Shown in pieces: positions 50,981 through 61,732 of a stretch of DNA of 64,000 nt. Origin of the DNA: Cyprinodon diabolis. Its lineage: Eukaryota > Chordata > Actinopteri > Cyprinodontiformes > Cyprinodontidae. The notes under the pieces are model-generated. The model was not told the origin of the DNA, did not search any database, and saw only the letters and a list, made by a program, of their open reading frames with translations. Where the stretch lies: the NCBI GenBank assembly GCA_030533445.1, contig CM060064.1, positions 21,411,626-21,475,625 on the forward strand. The letters are read 5' to 3'. The position numbers and the translations under genes were made by a program. Each line of letters opens with the position of its first letter. Positions within the stretch are counted from its first letter, which is position 1.

Positions 50981-53731
50981 TATGAATTACACAGCAAAGC
51001 ACCATAAAATCTGATAAAGTTCCATCTATCCATTGATGCTCCAGCCAAGGGCAAAAGAACCCCTATAACAAGATTAGGACTGGTCCAGTGCATCATAATT
51101 CATATGGAGAGCTGCTGGACAACAACCTGGTCACAGTTTGTAGGTGACATTATCTGTTGCAGGCCACAGCAGATGAAGGTGATAAGTAGAAGGTGGGGTT
51201 TGCATAGCCCTGATGCATTACAGAAGGAGCGGTAAAAAAAAAGGGAAGGTCAAAAAAAGGTTCAAAGCTGTTAGCATAAAAAGTGCTCTAGTTGGGACTT
51301 TTTATATTTATATATATTATTATGGTAAAATATAAACACAAAGTCTTTTAGCTTTAATTATATATGGATCAGAACATAAAAACAGAAACAATTTGTCTAT
51401 ATTTGCAGATGATGTTTCATTTGACCAGCTTATTGTATAACAGTAGGTAATAAATAGGCTTTTATTAACAAAGAGAATAAGGTCAGTGATGCAATGTTGG
51501 ATGCTAGATTAGCGATGGATTAAGAAAGTCTTTAGTAACAATATGTAGCTGATTTTCAGCTTTTAATGTTGATTGACTGTTTGCAAGCTCATAAATCTTA
51601 TAAATCTTTAGATCAGTAAATGCACAATATCTATGTAACAACTGAGAATTGCATTGACATCTAACAGTGGATTTAGTATTGTAATATAAAACAATGAAAA
51701 GTCACTGAAGATTCAAACACTGAAAATAGAGAAAATTGAAATTCAAACATTGCTACTGAAAAAGTCAAAACTTATGATGATACTCCCATTTCATGTAGCA
51801 TTTATTTAACCTAGAGATGCTATACTGCAGAATTCCTCCATTTACACTGTCACTACAAGCTGGTGCTGTTTTAGTGTCTGATGAAGGGCTAAACTGAAGG
51901 AACCCTCCATTCTCCCCGTCCTCCTCATGTTCTATCTGCAAAGAACATATGGATGTGGTTTAATTACGGCTGCTAAACCATAAGTAAGGGTTTTATCTTT
52001 ATTTTAACTTCATTAAGAGTATAAACTGACACAGTAAGTTATCCATTAAGTTCCCTGCCAGATGTGGCTGTTTTGGAGAATTTCTTTGTAAATTCTGCGT
52101 TCGTACATAAATAAGGCCATATACGACAGCAAAGACACCTCTAACTGCTAGGGTAACAGGAGGAAACTAAAGAATGTGTTTCTTTGGTGCTATTTTAAAC
52201 AAAACAGAAGTGTTGTTAGCTTTAGCTAGTGACTAAAGTGAGCTCTGGCTCATGTCTAAAATCATAAGTCGCCATTTAGCTTAATCAGGTCTTGGGGTTG
52301 GTCTAAGTTTTTGTTGATCATGTAAACCCACTGGGAAATAACTTTGCATTTTTTCTTTGAGCTTGGCCCCAGATAGCTCTCAGGAGTAAGAACCTGACCG
52401 CCATACCGGGTTCCAGGCTCCGTTCTACCTGCCGAAGCTACAGGTAGGTGTCTCACTTTGGTCATCCTTAAGGTTTCTTCCACTGCTCTTTGTATGAATC
52501 ACCACCCAGAGCCTGTTTGACTTGGGAGACCCTACCATGGACATTTAAGACCCTGACAACTTAGCCTCTGGGATCATCAGCAAACTAATACCCCTCCTCA
52601 CCACGTAAAGGTGGCAATCAAGAAAGGGCCATCTTGTAGAGATGAGCAAATAAACGGAACACCAACTTTATTAGATGGCAGGAAGGCTGAGTGAAATACA
52701 GCAAAGCTGCTCTGTTTCATTATTTTATTTGATGGTTATGAAATATACTGGAATTAGATGATGTTGGCAGTATTTCAGTAATCCCTGATGAAATGTAGGA
52801 CTTTGCATTTTCTAGTCAATACAGAACAACTCTAAAGATGCAAATGGATACTATAAAATGCTAAAGACAGAATACAACATATTACATATGATAATTTTTG
52901 GCTTTGTTTTTAAAATGAAAACCTTCTGCACACAATGTGGTATTCCATTTGCTCACAATACAGGTTATTGAGATCTAATAATGGTTGGAGGGCTAGTGAT
53001 AATTTTAATGCTATTAATAATAGCATTTAAAGAAGAATGGGAATCAACAGGCCAAACTTTTACAAAGCTGAAATCATCAGACACTCCCTGATGCATAGTT
53101 CTATATGGTATTTCTCATGCTTAAAGCTGTAGGGGAGAGAGAGATAGAAAAGAGATCTTGCAGAAGCTCTCTTTATCGCCTCAGCCACACTAACCTCTCA
53201 GTTACAGAAGACCTGCAAAGATCCATGCAGACTGCTGCTATAGGGCAAAAATGAGGCTAAAGGGAGACATTACGCTGAATCATCACATTTATTACTTTTG
53301 TTCAAGGTTTAGTCACATTGTTGTAGGAGCCTTTAAAGCACTGAACACCCTTTTATGCTCTCAAAATGAAGGTGGTAGAATACAATCAGGAGTAGCTCAT
53401 CAAGAGCACAAATTCACTGATTATCAGCAAGTTTGAGTGTTTCTATAAAAACTGCAGTTTTGGCATTATGCTCTGCAGTTATGCTTCAGTACTAAGGTAG
53501 GGCTGTTCTGACCAATATTTAGCACAGTGGTAGAGCAGAAGAGCCTGAACAACAACTGCACAGTGGAAAAGGAAATGAATCCAAACCATTTTGCTGTCTG
53601 TCATGATGGAAGCCTACCTTTAAAGCTATGCTTTTAAAAGCAAAAGTGTTATTTTCTTAATTTTTTCCCTCCACAAGCTTCTCTCTGTAGGGTTTAAGCT
53701 ACTCAGCAAAGCTTTGGTCCTCTGACACCCG

Positions 53732-53736
53732 ATGCC
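53732..53736. repeat. Target site duplication, left (ATGCC)
   Basis: ATGCC directly before the left LTR equals ATGCC directly after the right LTR (58647-58651). A perfect 5-bp duplication defines the ends of the LTR element and shows that it inserted as a unit. Confidence 0.9.
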
Positions 53737-54528
53737 TGTCATGATTGGTTTTTAGGTTAAACCCACATGCAGAACACAAACGGAGGCTGAGTAAAAGTTT
53801 AACAGAGTTTATTTAGATTGACACAAGAACATGAACTGGATCAGGTACTGGTCCGGGTTGGGTTCACTGATGTCTGCAGAGATGGAAAGTTTGATTAGCC
53901 AGGCAGTCAGAAGATTAATTGAGTTTTTAGATTGCTCTGAGTCTACCTTGAAGGAGTCCAGGCTTAACTTGTGAGGGAGGGAACCGTTGGGTCCAGAGAC
54001 TGTTGGTTCAGCAGAGTGCACAAGCAGCAGCAGCGTCTAGCTTCTGACTTTTAATGGCAGACCTTGATCAGAGTTTCCAGCTCTTCTCTGAGAGCAGGAG
54101 GAGAAAATCCAGACTGGAATCTTCAGGTTTGGCTCACCAGGGCTGGCAGGCAGGCTAAGCTCACCCAGAGCTTCAGACTTGAGACAGGTTTCCTGTGAGC
54201 AAAGACAGAGGCAGATTAGAATCAGGTTTCTCACTGAGATGACTTAGATTCTTTCTGGTAACAGAGGCCCAGGTTTGCTAACCAAACTAAGGTCAACACT
54301 GCGGCGTTGAAGGAAGGTCTGGCAGCTGCTTATGTAGAGCAGGTCTCCTGATGAGTAGACGAGCTCCAGGTGTGCAGGAGGGCTCCAGCCCAGGAGACCC
54401 AAGGCGCACTCTGCTGGTGGAAGGTGGTACATCCCCAGATCCCAACAGTAACCCAGTCCCTAAAAGAACACAAAAAACAGAAGAGGATCCTCGGCACCCT
54501 CTGGTGGGCAAGCCTCAGGATCCCAACA
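53737..54528 (-). repeat. 3' LTR (792 bp)
   Basis: Begins TGTCATGATTGG and ends ATCCCAACA on the plus strand, i.e. TG…CA ends. Aligned with the right LTR it differs by a single 1-bp indel and scattered substitutions. On the coding (minus) strand it has an AATAAA signal at 53813-53808, in a plausible place for polyadenylation of element RNA. Confidence 0.94.
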
Positions 54529-54531
54529 GAG

Positions 54532-54557
54532 CCCCCCCCCCCCCCCCCCCCCCCCCC
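54532..54557. repeat. Poly-C tract beside the 3' LTR
   Basis: 26 C residues three bases inside the LTR border. On the element's coding strand this is a G run just upstream of the 3' LTR, where a polypurine tract primes plus-strand DNA. Homopolymer length may be unreliable. Confidence 0.9.
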
Positions 54558-54900
54558 TCAAGGGCGGATTCCAGACGCCCTCAGAACAGTCCATAAAAAA
54601 AGGCAAACAAAAAAAAAAAAAAACCCACCCAGGGCGGGCGGAGGGGGCATCAGGCAAGGAGGGCAAGAAACGACAAAAACAGAGTCCAAAACCAAAAACA
54701 ACCCACCCAGGGTGGGCGGAGGGGGAACCAGGCAAGGAGGGCAAAAAACAAAAACTAAATCCAGAACAAAAAACGATCCACTTACGGTGGATGAAAGCAA
54801 AAAAAAATCCCAGGCGATTTCTTAGGCAGAGTCTCAGGTGGCCGGCCGTGAGACCGGCAGCGGGGCAGAGTCTCTGGTGGCCGGCCGTGGGATCGGAGGC

Positions 54901-55134
54901 GAAGCTGACGCTCTGGAGGTCGACCGCGAGGTCGGAGGCGAAGCTGACGCTCTGGAGGTCGACCGCGGGGCCGGAGGCGAAGCTGACGCTCTCGAGGTCG
55001 ACCGCGGGGCCGGAGGCGAAGCTGACGCTCTGGAGGTCGACCGCGAGGTCGGAGGCGAAGCTGACGCTCTGGAGGTCGACCGCGGGGCCGGAGGCGAAGC
55101 TGACGCTCTCGAGGTTGACCGCGGGGCCGGAGGC
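54901..55134. repeat. 39-bp tandem array (6 units)
   Basis: Units begin at 54901, 54940, 54979, 55018, 55057 and 55096 (each GAAGCTGACGCTCT on the plus strand). Variation is confined to a few positions (GAGGTC/GGGGCC, CTGGAGG/CTCGAGG). GC-rich and arginine-rich when read on the coding strand. Confidence 0.95.
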
Positions 55135-55208
55135 GAAGCTGCTTCTTAGGAGGATGATGCCCCACTTTCAGTAGGTAGCCCCATGGGGAACCCTGTCCTC
55201 TCTTCAGT

Positions 55209-56035
55209 GGCTCTGGAACGGGCTCTGAGGTGACCGCCGACTGCGGCTCAGGAACGAGCTCTGAGGTGACCGCCGACTGCGGCTCTGGAACAGGCTCTGA
55301 GGTGGCCGCCGACTGCGGCTCTGGAACAGGCTCTGAGGTGGCCGCCGACTGCACCTCTGGAACAGGCTCTGAGGTGGCCGCCGACTGCGGCTCTGGAACA
55401 GGCTCTGAGGTGGCCGCCGACTGCACCTCTGGAACAGGCTCTGAGGTGACCGCCGACTGCGGCTCTGGAACAGGCTCTGAGGTGACCGCCGACTACGCTT
55501 CTGGAACAGGCTCTGAGGTGGCCGCCGACTGCGGTTCTGGAACAGGCTCTAAGGTGGCCGCCGACTGCGGCTCTATAACAGGGTCTGAGGAGACCGCCGA
55601 CTGCGGCTCCTGGACTGGAACAGAGGAGACGCCGACTGCGGCTCCTGGACTGAAACAGAGGAGACCGCCGACTGCGGCTCCTGGACTGGAACAGAGGAGA
55701 CCGCAGATTGCGGCTCCTCCTCAGGAACAGGGGAGCCCGCCGATTGCGGCTCCACCTCAGGAACTGAGGAGACCACCGACTGTGGCACCCAATCAGGAAC
55801 TGAGGAGACCACCGACTGTGGCTCCCAATCAGGAACTGAGGAGACCACCGACTGTGGCTCCACATCAGGAACTGAGGAGACCACAGACTGTGGCTCCACA
55901 TCAGGAACTGAGGAGACCACCGACTGTGGCTCCACATCAGGAACTGAGGAGACCACCGACCGTGGCTCCACATCAGGAACGGAGGAGACCACCGACCGTG
56001 TCTCCACATCAGGAACAGAGGGGACCACCGACTGT
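55209..56035. repeat. 36-bp tandem array (23 units)
   Basis: Regular 36-bp period from 55209 to 56035, with units of the type GGCTCTGGAACAGGCTCTGA, grading into GGCTCCACATCAGGAACTGA types toward higher coordinates. All units are 36 bp except 55605-55639, which is 35 bp (GAGACGCC where neighbours have GAGACCGCC). Encodes 12-residue repeats on the minus strand. Confidence 0.95.
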
Positions 56036-56206
56036 GGCTCCCAATCCAGCATGGGGAAAACTGCCCATGGCAGCAAAGGTTCAGTCTCTGAAGTGGCTTG
56101 TGATGCTCGTAGAGGGCTTCTTGCGGTCAGTGGCACCTGTAGAGAGGTCCTAGGAGGGGTAAAACCACATCCTTCGAATTCTGACATCTCTTTAAAGTTC
56201 TGCTCA

Positions 56207-56676
56207 GGGGTCTCTGGACGGCACAAAGCTAACTCAGGGGTCTCTAGACGGCACAGAGCTAACTCAGGGTCTCTAGACGGCACAGAGCTAATTCAGGGGT
56301 CTTTAGACGGCTAAGAATCGGCTCGGGAGTCTCTAGACTGCTTGGAGCTGACTCAGGGGTTTCAAAACGGCACGGAGCTGACTCAGGGGTTTCAAAACGG
56401 CACGGAGCTGACTCAGGGGTTTCAAAACGGCACGGAGCTGACTCAGGGGTTTCAAAACGGCACGGAGCTGACTCTGGGGTTTCAAAATGGCACGGAGCTG
56501 ACTCTGGGGTTTCAAAATGGCATGGAGCTGACTCAGGGGTTTCAAAATGGCACGGAGCTGACTCAAGACGGCTCACGGCTGACTCAGGGGTCTTTAGACG
56601 GCTCAGAACCGGCTCAGGGGTCTCTAGACGGCTCAGAGCTGGTTCAGGGGTCTCTAGACGGCTCAGAGCTGGCTTA
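56207..56676. repeat. 30-bp tandem array (16 units)
   Basis: Units start with GGGGT(C/T)T at 56207, 56237, 56267, 56296 and so on to 56647. Two are short: 56267-56295 (29 bp, one G fewer) and 56566-56586 (21 bp, an in-frame 9-bp loss). Encodes 10-residue ETPE-type repeats on the minus strand. Confidence 0.94.
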
Positions 56677-56979
56677 CGGCGCCGCCGTCTCTTACGTCGG
56701 GGTTCATTAGTAGCTGGGCTAACAGGTTCAGAGACTGACTGTGGAAAAAGGCTAACTGGTGTGCATAAGGGCTCAGGTGCTGGTTTTGCTAAGCTGCTAA
56801 CAGGCTTAGGAGTAGGCCTAACTAGTTTGTGATAAGGTGACAAGAAGGGGAACAGATCATCTCTATCCCCGTAATAGAAGTTCCAGAGATCTGACTCCTG
56901 GATTACGGGGGCTCTAACTGCTTGGGTTGTGAGTTGTGGTTTGATTTTTATCCTTTTAACGGATGGAGCTAACTGGCGG

Positions 56980-57687
56980 TCATGTAGGTGATGGCTGAAC
57001 TGGACTAAACTGTGCGGAAGTGGACTGAACAGGGCTGTACAGAGTTGTACTGGGCTGGACTGGGCTGGACTGGACTGGATAGATCTGAACTGGACCGGGC
57101 TGAGCTGGTTTTCTAGACCTGGGCTTGACTCTTGCTTGTAGTCTGTAATCCAAATAGGTTGCAACGCAAATAAGCTCTTCCAGGGTTGTAGGTTGATCTA
57201 TTGTTGCTAGTTCTTTTCTAATCTCTTTATTTAATGCGTTCAGGTAGATGTTTCTTAGCATAGCGTCACTCCAGCCGGAAGCAGAGGCTCTGACCCGGAA
57301 GTCTTCAGAATATTCTTCGACGGTTCTATTTCCTTGTTTAATGTTTGACAACCCATGAGACTCGACAGATTTACTAGAAAAAACTAGAGTGAATTCGTTA
57401 AAAAATTCTTCGAATGTACAGGTGATAGTTGATTCAGAAGGAAAACGGGTCCTTTTCCATTTACAGGCTCTACCGGATAAAAGTGAGAGAACAAAAACTA
57501 TTTTTCTCTCGTCGTCGGGAAAACTGGACGGATTGAGCTCGAAGAACATTTTACATTGCCACAGAAAACGTTTACATTCACTAGATTCGCCAGAAAATAG
57601 TGAGGCACGGAAAACAGGAAATGACGGAACTGGTTCTGATCTTGGAGGCGGGTTTGGCTCCGGAACCGGAAGTTGAGCTGGCGCCAT
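56980..57687 (-). CDS. Ty3-type Gag (retrotransposon capsid) protein
   Basis: 235 codons from an ATG in good context (AAGATGG). After a proline-rich N-terminus (residues 1-25) comes a capsid-like region: FSGESSECKRFLWQCKMFF (about 31-49), KIVFVLSLLSGRACKW (about 62-77), TFEEFFNEFTLVF and TVEEYSEDFR, then a Leu-rich helix region ending YLDYRLQAR. This pattern is that of the retrotransposon gag family that includes sushi-type elements and the domesticated PEG10/RTL proteins. It forms the particle that packages element RNA. No CCHC zinc knuckle follows. The frame ends in a Ser-Pro-Val-Gln-rich tail made by 5/10-bp CTGGA-type repeats, where a shift connects to the next open segment (57164 downward). 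Whether that shift is programmed or a slippage mutation is unclear. Confidence 0.8.
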   Translation of the reverse strand: MAPAQLPVPEPNPPPRSEPVPSFPVFRASLFSGESSECKRFLWQCKMFFELNPSSFPDDERKIVFVLSLLSGRACKWKRTRFPSESTITCTFEEFFNEFTLVFSSKSVESHGLSNIKQGNRTVEEYSEDFRVRASASGWSDAMLRNIYLNALNKEIRKELATIDQPTTLEELICVATYLDYRLQARVKPRSRKPAQPGPVQIYPVQSSPVQPSTTLYSPVQSTSAQFSPVQPSPT

Positions 57688-57855
57688 CTTGTGATTCCCA
57701 CGAAGCCTGTGGGATCTTGAAACGTGTGTTTTCTTTAAATCAAAGCTGGGATTTAACTCACGGAAGGTTCAGTCGTGTTTATGGATCTGAGTAGCTTGTT
57801 CCTCAAGCCTCCTCCGGAGGGTGTCTGCTGGGTTTTGTTTGTGGCCGCAGTGTTC

Positions 57856-58646
57856 TGTCATGATTGGTTTTTAGGTTAAACCCACATGCAGAACACAAAC
57901 GGAGGCTGAGTAAAGTTTAACAGAGTTCATTTAGATTGACACAAGAACATGAATTGGATCAGGTACTAGTCCGGGTTGGGTTCACTGATGTCTGCAGAGA
58001 TGGACAGTTTGATTAGCCAGACAGTCAGAAGATTAATTGAGTTTTTAGATTGTTCTGAGTCTACCTTGAAGGAGTCCAGGCTTAACTTGTGAGGGAGGGA
58101 ACCGTTGGGTCTAGAGACTGTTGGTTCAGCAGAGTGCACAAGCAGCAGCAGCGTCTAGCTTCAGACTTTGAATGGCAGACCTTGATCAGAGTTTCCAGCT
58201 CTTCTCTGAGAGCAGGAGGAGAAAATCCAGACTGGAATCTTCAGGTTTGGCTCACCAGGGCTGGCAGGCAGGCTAAGCTCACCCAGAGCTTCAGACTTGA
58301 GACAGGTTTCCTGTGAGCAAAGACAGAGGCAGATTAGAATCAGGTTTCTCACTGAGATGACTTAGATTCTTTCTGGTAACAGAGGCTCAGGTTTGCTAAC
58401 TAAACTAAGGTCAACACTGCGGTGTTGAAAGAAGGTCTGGCAGCTGCTTATGTAGAGCAGGTCTCCTGATGAGTAGACGAGCTCCAGGTGTGCAGGAGGG
58501 CTCCAGCCCAGGAGACCCACGGCGCACTCTGCTGGTGGAAGGTGGTACATCCCCAGATCCCAACAGTAACCCAGTCCCTAAAAGAACACAAAAAACAGAA
58601 GAGGATCCTCGGCGCCCTCTGGTGGGCAAGCCTCAGGATCCCAACA
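57856..58646 (-). promoter_or_regulatory. 5' LTR (791 bp)
   Basis: Upstream LTR with respect to Gag, so it would carry the element promoter. On the minus strand it starts TGTTGGGATCC and ends CCAATCATGACA. CTACATAAGC near 58455-58446 (minus) could serve as a TATA-like box, but this is weak. The AATAAA of the other LTR is changed to AATGAA here (57927-57932 region). About 170 bp separate it from the Gag ATG. Confidence 0.9.
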
Positions 58647-58651
58647 ATGCC
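58647..58651. repeat. Target site duplication, right (ATGCC)
   Basis: Partner of 53732-53736; see that entry. Confidence 0.9.
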
Positions 58652-59865
58652 AGAGTTCAAATAATCTCACATACACAAAATACAAGAAATACCAAAGGTT
58701 TGAACATAATGGGATCAATAGCTGTGTTATGGTTTAAGAAGCATCCTTGAAGCTGCTTGCTATTCCATTACAGTTTGTCTAAACTCCAGCTGGATCTCAG
58801 TCCACCAGCCTTGATGCTCATCTTTTTGCCGCATGCCTGCCATATGCACTGTTGGTGGAAGACGCCTGCGATTTCACAGTCAATCTCCAAGGGTCCTAAA
58901 CAATAACCCCCCTTTCCCACCCCCATCCCTCAAAACTAGATGTTTATTTGTTGATGTCTGCAATACCCTTCTGCATCACTGCATAATAAATAAATAAATG
59001 CTGAACAGGGGAGTAAACGGAGCTCTGGATGCGAGCCTGAAAGGCACATTAGTGTTGTCATTTCCATGATGTTTGGTCTCACTCTGTCTCACAAATGTAA
59101 AATTACCTCGTTATGCTGTGAAATTGTTCACAGAGCAATAAGAGCTTTCAATACACTTGGAGAGATGCATTAAAAACAGCTGTTAATGTGTTTTAGCCAT
59201 TACTACAGAAAGTAAAAGAAAAATAAAGTTCTTGTTTAAATGATTGTTAGTTTTTTGGGTGTTTTTTTTTCTTTTTTGCTTGTCTGACCTTATGGATAAT
59301 TGGACTTGGCTGGGAGGCATGTAAGATACATAGATGGAGACTTTGATAAAAGGAAACCTGTGGAGAGAATAGACATGTTTCTTTTCTAATGGAAGATCTC
59401 TTAAGGGGGGAAAGCAATAATAGGACATCACACAGACTTAATAAACTCACAGCAATGGCACATAATAACAGTGTTCCAACTGGGAGTCAGAGGATGACCT
59501 TACACTGAACAGCAAAAAAAAAAAACAGCTTATGCTTTCCTCCAAACAGGAAGCAGTATAGAATTCCTCTTTCTTTTTTAGTAATATGCAAATGTCTAAT
59601 CTACTCCTTCTTTTCCTTTTAATGCGCATAAAATGCTTTAATGGAGAAACTTCACAAATTCTTTTGAGTTAAGCATATCAAATGTTTTCAAAAAGTTTTT
59701 TTATATCAAGTCCTGGCACCTTTGGAAATTATTATCAACCTATCAGTCAAGTTTCCCATCCTCCTCCTGCCACCAAAACATTTTTCAGAGAAACCATAAA
59801 GTAGAAATAAACCCTGAGCTACTACAATGATACTTTATTAATCCAGTGAGCCCTTAAAATTTGTG

Positions 59866-60225
59866 TTGAACCGATACCAGTACCGGGCGGGGTCCCGATC
59901 CAGCACTAAAATTGTGGTATCGTATCGGCGAATACCAACAAATACGGCACCAATACCATTTTAAGAGCCAAAGGTTTATTCAACTATTGGCACCCATTCC
60001 AGGTAGGCAATAAAATGTTCTTCCGGATTCACTTTGTATTAGTCTTTGTCCTGCTTCAGAAAGGTAGGCAGCAGCTTGGCATAGCCATGATGGCAATTAT
60101 TTTACATTCAAGTATTATGCAGTTCTTCATATATACACACACATAGATTTCAAACAGATGATATCGGTACAGTATCAGTATCAGCCAATACTGCACAGCC
60201 AGGTATCGTATCGGGGCATAAAAAT
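59866..60225. mobile_element. Degraded non-autonomous DNA element (TATCGG type)
   Basis: Left end GAACCGATACCAGTACCGGG and GTGGTATCGTATCGGCG; right end GATATCGGTACAGTATCAGT and GGTATCGTATCGGGGC. Such GATACC/TATCGG-rich ends are common in fish miniature elements. Inverted pairing is loose and no target duplication was found. Confidence 0.45.
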
Positions 60226-61195
60226 GGCTGTGCAATACTACTTAAAACTCAAGAGAAATGGATAATTACAATTAACTCTGGCATGAAATGATAGTGTCAG
60301 AGACTCATTTAACAACATTTTCGAGCAAATATTGTCTGCACATGCTCCCAGTTAATTAATCCAAATAAACATTCAAGTGCTAGAAATTGAACGTTGAAGA
60401 AATTTAAAGCAATTGATCAAACCTCCCAATTAATGCAAACTAGATGGATGGACAGGTGTAGGAAACCTACAAACACTTTTCTGTGATCTATTTTGTTTAA
60501 CCAGAATTTCTCACGCTGAGAAAGGCTTAAATCTGGTTCAGTGCATGTTTATTCAGTTGGAGATTGTCTTTTTGGTGCTTTTTTGTAATTGTTGCCCATC
60601 CATAATCAAATAAATGAAAAAAAAAATCTGACCAGATCAACATAAATAAAATATCATAGTTTTATGAACCTTGTCAGATGGCATATGAACCCTGATAATT
60701 ATTTGTTACATCATTTAAACATTGGATAAAAAAAAAAAACATCTAACCACAAAAGTCAAATATAGGCATAAACTCTTTACCTGAGAACTACCATTTAACT
60801 GGGGTCAAAGTCTGCTGTCTAAAGCCAAGTTCCTTAAACAGACAGAAAGCTAATTGTAACGATGAGCTCATTTGAACATTATCCTTAGATGCTGTTGCAA
60901 ATTAAGGATCAAAAGTGCCTTATCCTGAAGTCAAATGACTGGAAATGTTTGCTTTCACACTAAAAGATGCTCTACTGGGAGAGGAAATCTATGGCTTCTT
61001 GCCTAATAACAGAATTATGCTTATGGGTGTGGCATAAAGATATACACAGCCTTTAGAAATGCAATGCTTCTAATCCACAAACAGAAGATGTTACAATGTC
61101 CAGATGCTGGTAAAGATTCTCAGTCATTCAGGTCATAGTTATTCCAAAAAAGTAGTTGGGAAGCAAAACCTCTTCAAACTTGGAAACAAAGTCCA

Positions 61196-61732
61196 GTGGA
61201 TTGTCTTGTTTTTTTTTACTTTTTTGGAATACAATGTCCAGATCACGCCTGGTTTTTCACCATGTCTGAATCTCCCTCCTTAAAGCACAGCCTACCTGCG
61301 CTGGATGAGGCAACAGAAGGACTGCTGGTTATTCCACTCCCAAGGCTGACAAACTACCTGAAGAGCAAACCTAATCTAATTTTCACCCCCTTCTACTCTT
61401 TCCATCATTCACAACTCAACCTCTGTCACACTCAGTCTTTCCCACTCAAATCATTTTTCATTATTGCTGCCCGTATCCATCAAGGAGTCTCCGTCTCCCA
61501 CACAACGTCCAAACCAAAGCAGGGTATTGACATTTTCAGTTCTTTAAAACAATCTGCCCACCACCCCATATTGGCTGTGGCATTTTTCACTGACCAAAGA
61601 TCAACCTCTAATGACATCTTCTTAGTCTTTGGTTTCAAAATGTTAATAAAGGAACATTACTCACTTCATCAGGAAACCATTTTTCCTATACATGAAGTCT
61701 CTTTAGTGAGGGCAGCTTTGAAAGAATATTAG
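61196..61732 (+). other. Unassigned 178-codon open frame
   Basis: The longest open frame outside mobile elements. No motif, repeat or signal that I recognise; composition (Phe, Ser, His, Thr) is like translated AT-rich non-coding DNA. It begins in a poly-T run. The sequence just before it (GATTCTCAGTCATTCAGGTC at about 61117) resembles the end of a common fish repeat, so it may be decayed mobile DNA. I do not propose a gene. Confidence 0.15.

Larger units (their letters stand above)
54782..56979 (-). pseudogene. Repeat-rich C-terminal region of the LTR element ORF (frame-broken)
   Basis: Downstream of Gag the coding strand carries three stop-poor arrays: 30-bp units (10 residues, ETPESAPCRF-like), 36-bp units (12 residues, PQSVVSSVPDVE / PQSAATSEPVPE-like) and 39-bp units (13 residues, LRLRPRGRPPERQ-like). 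Ahead of them is a unique stretch with WNFYYGDRDDLFPFLSPYHK and a basic RRKRRRRRK. Open segments lie in different frames: 57164-56259, 56283-55573 and 55426-54782. Breaks are visible at a 29-bp unit (56267-56295) and a 35-bp unit (55605-55639), plus a TAG near 55493. The ancestral frame was probably continuous with Gag. Function unknown; the low-complexity, Pro/Ser/Glu- then Arg-rich composition suggests a disordered tail. No zinc knuckle seen. Confidence 0.65.
53737..58646 (-). mobile_element. Gag-only LTR retrotransposon, complete unit
   Basis: A 4910-bp element with LTRs 53737-54528 and 57856-58646, perfect 5-bp target duplication and coding strand minus. The 3.3-kb interior holds a Ty3-type Gag frame and then a long array-rich coding region. 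I see no protease, reverse transcriptase, RNase H or integrase, so it would need another element's enzymes. The LTRs differ at roughly 15 sites by eye (about 2%), so insertion is fairly recent. Bases directly inside the 5' LTR (GAACACTGCGG on the minus strand) do not start with TGG, so a standard tRNA primer site is not apparent. A 26-base run of C on the plus strand (G on the coding strand) occupies the polypurine-tract position. Confidence 0.92.

Noticed and set aside
55248..56009. 253-codon minus-strand Trp/Ser/His-rich frame
   Set aside because: Another frame of the same 36-bp array; the frame with PQSVVSSVPDVE repeats is the one linked to Gag.
55209..56035. CRISPR-like regular array
   Set aside because: Units are contiguous with no unique spacers; eukaryotic coding minisatellite in an LTR element.
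55230..56153. 307-codon plus-strand frame inside the LTR element
   Set aside because: It is the antisense of the 36-bp array. Units divisible by three and free of stops leave several frames open on both strands. The Gag start, LTR orientation and polyadenylation signal put the coding strand on minus.
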